In this document: positions 4,593 through 7,660 of the stretch, piece by piece
Layout of the letters: every line of letters begins with the position of its first letter
How positions within the stretch are numbered: the first letter of the stretch is position 1
Assembly: GCA_904501675.1 (NCBI GenBank)
Contig: CAJGCL010000093.1
Coordinates: 1 to 7,660, forward strand
Length of the DNA stretch: 7,660 nt
Direction of reading: 5' to 3'
Source of the DNA: Clostridiaceae bacterium
Lineage (GTDB): Bacteria; Bacillota; Clostridia; Oscillospirales; Acutalibacteraceae
Translations under genes and position numbers: made by a program
Notes under the pieces: generated by a model
The model's input: only the letters and a program-made list of their open reading frames with translations
The model's database searches: none
Told to the model about the DNA's origin: nothing

Positions 4593-6496
4593 AAGGTACA
4601 AACTTTTTACCAACAACTGCAAAAGAAGTCAACGAAAGAGGCTGGGCAGAGGTAGACTTTGTGTATGTCTGCGGTGATGCTTATGTAGACCATCCGTCTT
4701 TTGGCGCTTCCATTATAACCCGCGTGCTTGAAGCACAAGGGTTTAATGTTGCTTTCCTTGCACAACCTAAATTTAACACTCCTGAGGATTTTAAGCGTTT
4801 TGGCAAGCCACGTCTTGGTTTTTTAGTTTCTGCAGGTAATATAGACTCTATGGTAGCCCACTATTCTGTAGCAAAACGTAAAAGAAGCTATGATTACTAC
4901 TCTCCCGGCGGTAAATTTGGTTTACGCCCAGACAGAGCAACTATTGTTTACTCTCGCCTTATAAGAGAGGCTTACCCCGACTCTCCTATTATTTTAGGCG
5001 GTCTTGAGGCATCCTTAAGGCGTTTTGCCCACTACGATTACTGGGACGATTGCGTTATGGAAAGCGTTCTCGTTTCCTCGGGCGCAGACCTTCTCACCTA
5101 CGGTATGGGTGAAAATATTTTAAGAAAAATTGCCACTCTTCTTGATAAAGGAGTGCCTGTTAATAAAATCCGCGATGTACGCGGTACAGTGTGGTTGGGT
5201 GAAAAGGGCGATAAAATTCACTTTGACTCCTGCGGTGAGTGGGATTTCAATAAGCTTAAAACAGATAAAAAATACTACGCTCAGGCTTTTGCAGAGCAAT
5301 ATAAAAATCAGGATTCCTGCTACGGCAAGGCTCTTGTCGAGTATTATGGCGATAAAATGCTTGTTCAGAACCCACCAATGCCACCTCTTGAAAGAGCGGA
5401 GCTTGATGAGGTTTATGCTCTGCCATATATGAGAGATTACCATCCGTCATACGAAAAAGACGGTGGTGTGCCTGCAATTACAGAGGTGCAATTCTCTCTG
5501 ACTCACAACAGAGGCTGCTTTGGCGGTTGTAACTTTTGTGCTCTCGCTTTCCATCAGGGCAGAAGTGTGCGCTCAAGAAGCATTGAAAGCGTTGTTGAGG
5601 AAGCAAGGCTTTTAACAGAAATGAAGGGCTTTAAGGGTTACATCAACGATGTTGGCGGTCCTACTGCAAATTTCAGATATGCCGCATGCGATAAACAGCT
5701 TAAAAGTGGTGTTTGCGCCAACAAAAAATGCCTTGCGCCTGAGCCTTGTAAAAACTTAAAGGCAGACCACAGCGAATATATTAAGCTTTTAACAGAAATT
5801 GAAAAAATTCCCAAAATCAAAAAGGTGTTTATCCGTTCGGGTATCCGTTTTGATTACCTTCTTGCAGATAAAACACCATCAGGCAACGCATTCTTCAAAA
5901 AGCTTGTTAAGGACCACGTAAGCGGTCAGCTTAAGGTTGCCCCTGAGCATTGCTCACAGAATGTTTTAGCTCTTATGGGTAAACCAAGCTTTAAGGTTTA
6001 CGAGAAATTCAAGGACAGATATTTCGAGCTTACAAAAAGCTTCGGCTTGGAGCAGTATCTTGTTCCTTATCTTATGAGTAGTCACCCGGGCAGTACTCTT
6101 TCAGATGCAGTAAAGCTTGCAGAATATATCAAGCGTTGGAATTATAATCCTGAACAGGTGCAGGATTATTACCCTACGCCGGGTACCGCTTCAACAGTTA
6201 TGTTCTATACAGGCTTTGACCCATTCACAATGAAAGAGGTATATGTTCCTAAAACGCCTGAAGAAAAGCGTATGCAAAGAGCTCTTTTACAGTGTGCAGA
6301 CCCTAAAAATGCAGACCTTGTGCGCACAGCGCTCAAAAAATGCCACCGCGAAGACCTTATAGGCTACGACAAAAAATGCCTTGTCAAGCCGTCATATAAA
6401 GACAGAGTTGAACAGGCAAAAAAGAAAGCTCCGCAAAATGCACGTAATAAAAAAGCAACTAATAAAAAAAACGTAAATCGTAGGGGAAGGCGATGA
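4589..6496 (+). CDS. ygiQ: YgiQ-family radical SAM protein (UPF0313)
   Basis: A 635-residue radical SAM enzyme. The N-terminal domain shows the family start VDFVYVCGDAYVDHPSFGA and a cobalamin-domain-like fold region. The 4Fe-4S site that cleaves S-adenosylmethionine is CFGGCNFC (C310, C314, C317; a Cx3Cx2C motif). A second cysteine group (C367, C376, C381, C387) is also seen in the E. coli member as I recall it. KVAPEH, YLVPYLMSSHPG and QDYYPTPGTASTVMFYTG are other family blocks. The reaction and substrate of YgiQ are not established. Residues from about 605 form a Lys/Arg-rich tail that may bind nucleic acid, an inference only. An AAGGAG site 5-6 bp before the ATG fixes the start. It is the second gene of the pair and converges with pnp. 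Confidence 0.93.
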   Translation: MKGTNFLPTTAKEVNERGWAEVDFVYVCGDAYVDHPSFGASIITRVLEAQGFNVAFLAQPKFNTPEDFKRFGKPRLGFLVSAGNIDSMVAHYSVAKRKRSYDYYSPGGKFGLRPDRATIVYSRLIREAYPDSPIILGGLEASLRRFAHYDYWDDCVMESVLVSSGADLLTYGMGENILRKIATLLDKGVPVNKIRDVRGTVWLGEKGDKIHFDSCGEWDFNKLKTDKKYYAQAFAEQYKNQDSCYGKALVEYYGDKMLVQNPPMPPLERAELDEVYALPYMRDYHPSYEKDGGVPAITEVQFSLTHNRGCFGGCNFCALAFHQGRSVRSRSIESVVEEARLLTEMKGFKGYINDVGGPTANFRYAACDKQLKSGVCANKKCLAPEPCKNLKADHSEYIKLLTEIEKIPKIKKVFIRSGIRFDYLLADKTPSGNAFFKKLVKDHVSGQLKVAPEHCSQNVLALMGKPSFKVYEKFKDRYFELTKSFGLEQYLVPYLMSSHPGSTLSDAVKLAEYIKRWNYNPEQVQDYYPTPGTASTVMFYTGFDPFTMKEVYVPKTPEEKRMQRALLQCADPKNADLVRTALKKCHREDLIGYDKKCLVKPSYKDRVEQAKKKAPQNARNKKATNKKNVNRRGRR

Positions 6497-6519
6497 AAGA
6501 TATAGCAAATAGCAATTAG

Positions 6520-6540
6520 CTGCCAGTTGCCAGATGCCAG
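6520..6540. repeat. 7-bp tandem repeat, three copies
   Basis: CTGCCAG, TTGCCAG and ATGCCAG follow each other directly; only the first base of each unit varies. It lies 24 bp after the ygiQ stop. Similar short repeats occur between genes in many clostridial genomes; the role is unknown. Confidence 0.7.
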
Positions 6541-6589
6541 AGCTTAGCGAATATTCAAATGAAGAATAGAGGGAAGAGAACTAACCACC

Positions 6590-6677
6590 ACCGCTGACGC
6601 GGTCCCCATCCCTATTTGCTAAAGCAAACAGGGATTATAAGCTTCGCGAAGCGTATAATGTTCGGAAGCGTAGCATC
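6590..6677. repeat. Cluster of palindromes between ygiQ and pnp
   Basis: Three stems follow each other: ACCGC/GCGGT (6590-6594 with 6599-6603), a 13-bp arm pair with one mismatch (6608-6620 with 6623-6635) and a 26-bp near-perfect palindrome (6634-6659) centred on GCTTCGCGAAGC with a single A/G mismatch. GAAGCGTA occurs at 6648-6655 and 6665-6672. No gene is present between 6497 and 6695. The block looks like a dispersed palindromic repeat, but other copies cannot be seen here. None of the stems has a T run, so a dedicated ygiQ terminator is not evident. Confidence 0.65.
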
Positions 6678-6690
6678 CCCTTAATTCCTA

Positions 6691-6730
6691 ATTTTAAAAA
6701 AGCTCCTTGCAGATTATCTGCAAGGAGCTT
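6691..6730 (-). terminator. Terminator of pnp
   Basis: A perfect 14-bp stem, AAGCTCCTTGCAGA with its complement (6700-6713 and 6717-6730) and a 3-nt loop. On the minus strand a T-rich run follows, 9 bp after the pnp stop. On the plus strand only AACTTTTAATT follows, so it would stop ygiQ transcripts less well. Confidence 0.92.
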
Positions 6731-6739
6731 AACTTTTAA

Positions 6740-7660
6740 TTAGTCTCTTTTCTTGTTGAAAGGTTTTCTTGAACGGCGTTCTCTCTGAGGCTCGTCGTCG
6801 TTTTCAGGAACAAGGCCTTCAACCTCAATAAGAGCATCTCTTCTTGAAAGATTGATTCTGCCCTGATCGTCGATTTCTGTAACCTTAACCATAATCTGGT
6901 CGCCAACGTTTACGCAATCTTCAACCTTTTCTACTCTCTTAACATCAAGCTTTGAGATATGAACAAGGCCTTCTTTACCTGGAGCGATTTCAACAAATGC
7001 GCCGAAGCTCATAAGTCTTGTAACAACACCGTTGTATATAGCGCCAACCTCTGGGTCATTAGCGATTGTGTTGATAATATCAAGAGCGCGGTTTGCATCG
7101 TTGATGTCAACAGCTGTAACGAAGATTGTACCATCTTCCTCAACGTCAACCTTACAGTTGCATTCTGCGCAGATTTTCTGAATAACCTTACCCTGCTTAC
7201 CGATAACGTCGCCAATCTTTTCAACATCAATCTTAGTTGTGAGAAGCTTTGGAGCATATGCTGAAAGCTCTTTTCTTGGCTCTGCGATAACAGGATTCAT
7301 GATTTCGTCAAGGATATACATACGAGCCTTGTATGTCTTCTCGAATGCTTCCTTAATAATTTCAGGAGTAAGACCGTGAACCTTAAGGTCCATCTGGATA
7401 GCTGTGATACCGTTCTTTGTACCTGCTACCTTGAAGTCCATATCGCCGAAGAAGTCTTCAAGACCCTGAATATCAACCATTGTCATGAAGCGGTCGCCTT
7501 CAGAGATAAGACCGCAGGAGATACCTGCAACAGGAGCTTTAATCGGAACGCCTGCAGCCATAAGAGAAAGAGTTGAACCACAAACTGAACCCTGTGATGT
7601 TGAACCGTTTGAAGAAAGAACTTCTGATACAACACGGATTGTGTATGGGAACTCTTCCAT
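6740..7660 (-). CDS. pnp: Polynucleotide phosphorylase, C-terminal part (5' end outside window)
   Basis: The last 306 codons of PNPase, which degrades RNA 3' to 5' with phosphate and works in mRNA turnover. The first visible residues, EEFPYTIRVVSEVLSSNGSTSQ, are deep inside the second RNase PH domain, so the ATG at the window edge is internal. D69 and D75 in EDFFGDMDFKVAG correspond to the metal-binding aspartates of the active site (D486 and D492 in E. coli numbering). The KH domain is about 140-200 with the GKQG loop at 154-157; the S1 RNA-binding domain is about 206-276. A short basic tail (PQRERRSRKPFNKKRD) ends the protein. A full-length enzyme would be near 700 residues. No frameshift or missing key residue is seen. 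Confidence 0.97.
   Translation of the reverse strand: MEEFPYTIRVVSEVLSSNGSTSQGSVCGSTLSLMAAGVPIKAPVAGISCGLISEGDRFMTMVDIQGLEDFFGDMDFKVAGTKNGITAIQMDLKVHGLTPEIIKEAFEKTYKARMYILDEIMNPVIAEPRKELSAYAPKLLTTKIDVEKIGDVIGKQGKVIQKICAECNCKVDVEEDGTIFVTAVDINDANRALDIINTIANDPEVGAIYNGVVTRLMSFGAFVEIAPGKEGLVHISKLDVKRVEKVEDCVNVGDQIMVKVTEIDDQGRINLSRRDALIEVEGLVPENDDEPQRERRSRKPFNKKRD

Noticed and set aside
5120..5477. Open frames of 73-107 codons inside ygiQ on both strands
   Set aside because: They lie within a clearly conserved coding region, lack ribosome sites and encode no recognisable domain.
6740..7660. A short complete gene starting at the ATG at 7660
   Set aside because: The first residues match the middle of PNPase, so the gene continues beyond the window edge.

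Overview
The window looks like ordinary chromosome of a low-to-mid GC, Gram-positive anaerobe of the Clostridia (probably a gut lineage). The reasons are AGGAGG-type ribosome binding sites, TTGACA/TATAAT promoters, hairpin-plus-T-run terminators, a UPF0291 (YnzC) protein, a PNPase of Firmicutes type and a lipoprotein with a TEAP-type linker. This placement is inferred from character and not from a database match.

Layout. Positions 1-560 hold a tRNA-Leu(CAG) locus read on the minus strand. One intact tRNA gene (213-298) lies between two fragments of itself: a 5' fragment (470-490) next to a near-consensus promoter (531-559), and a 3' fragment with CCA and a second copy of the terminator (25-85). 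The fragments are joined to the intact gene by two GC-rich, hairpin-rich inserts. The 3' part forms an 85-bp exact direct repeat with a 150-bp period. This is the most unusual part of the window.

Positions 574-2759 are a minus-strand operon with its own promoter and terminator: a UPF0291 small protein, a GNAT acetyltransferase and a Gfo/Idh/MocA oxidoreductase. Positions 2762-3841 are a single-gene minus-strand unit encoding a secreted lipoprotein with an alpha/beta-hydrolase domain that resembles cutinase/PETase-type esterases. Its promoter is back to back with the promoter of a plus-strand pair (3855-6496): a HAD phosphatase overlapping a YgiQ-family radical SAM protein by ATGA. Positions 6497-6695 are an intergenic region with a 7-bp tandem repeat and several palindromes. 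From 6696 the minus strand carries the terminator and C-terminal 306 codons of polynucleotide phosphorylase (pnp), whose 5' part lies beyond the window.

The genes do not form one obvious pathway. The oxidoreductase and acetyltransferase may act together on a sugar or small metabolite, but nothing in the sequence fixes the substrate. The HAD and YgiQ genes are translationally coupled without a known functional link. I do not see a convincing new defence or mobile system. The rearranged tRNA-Leu locus is the feature most worth following up.
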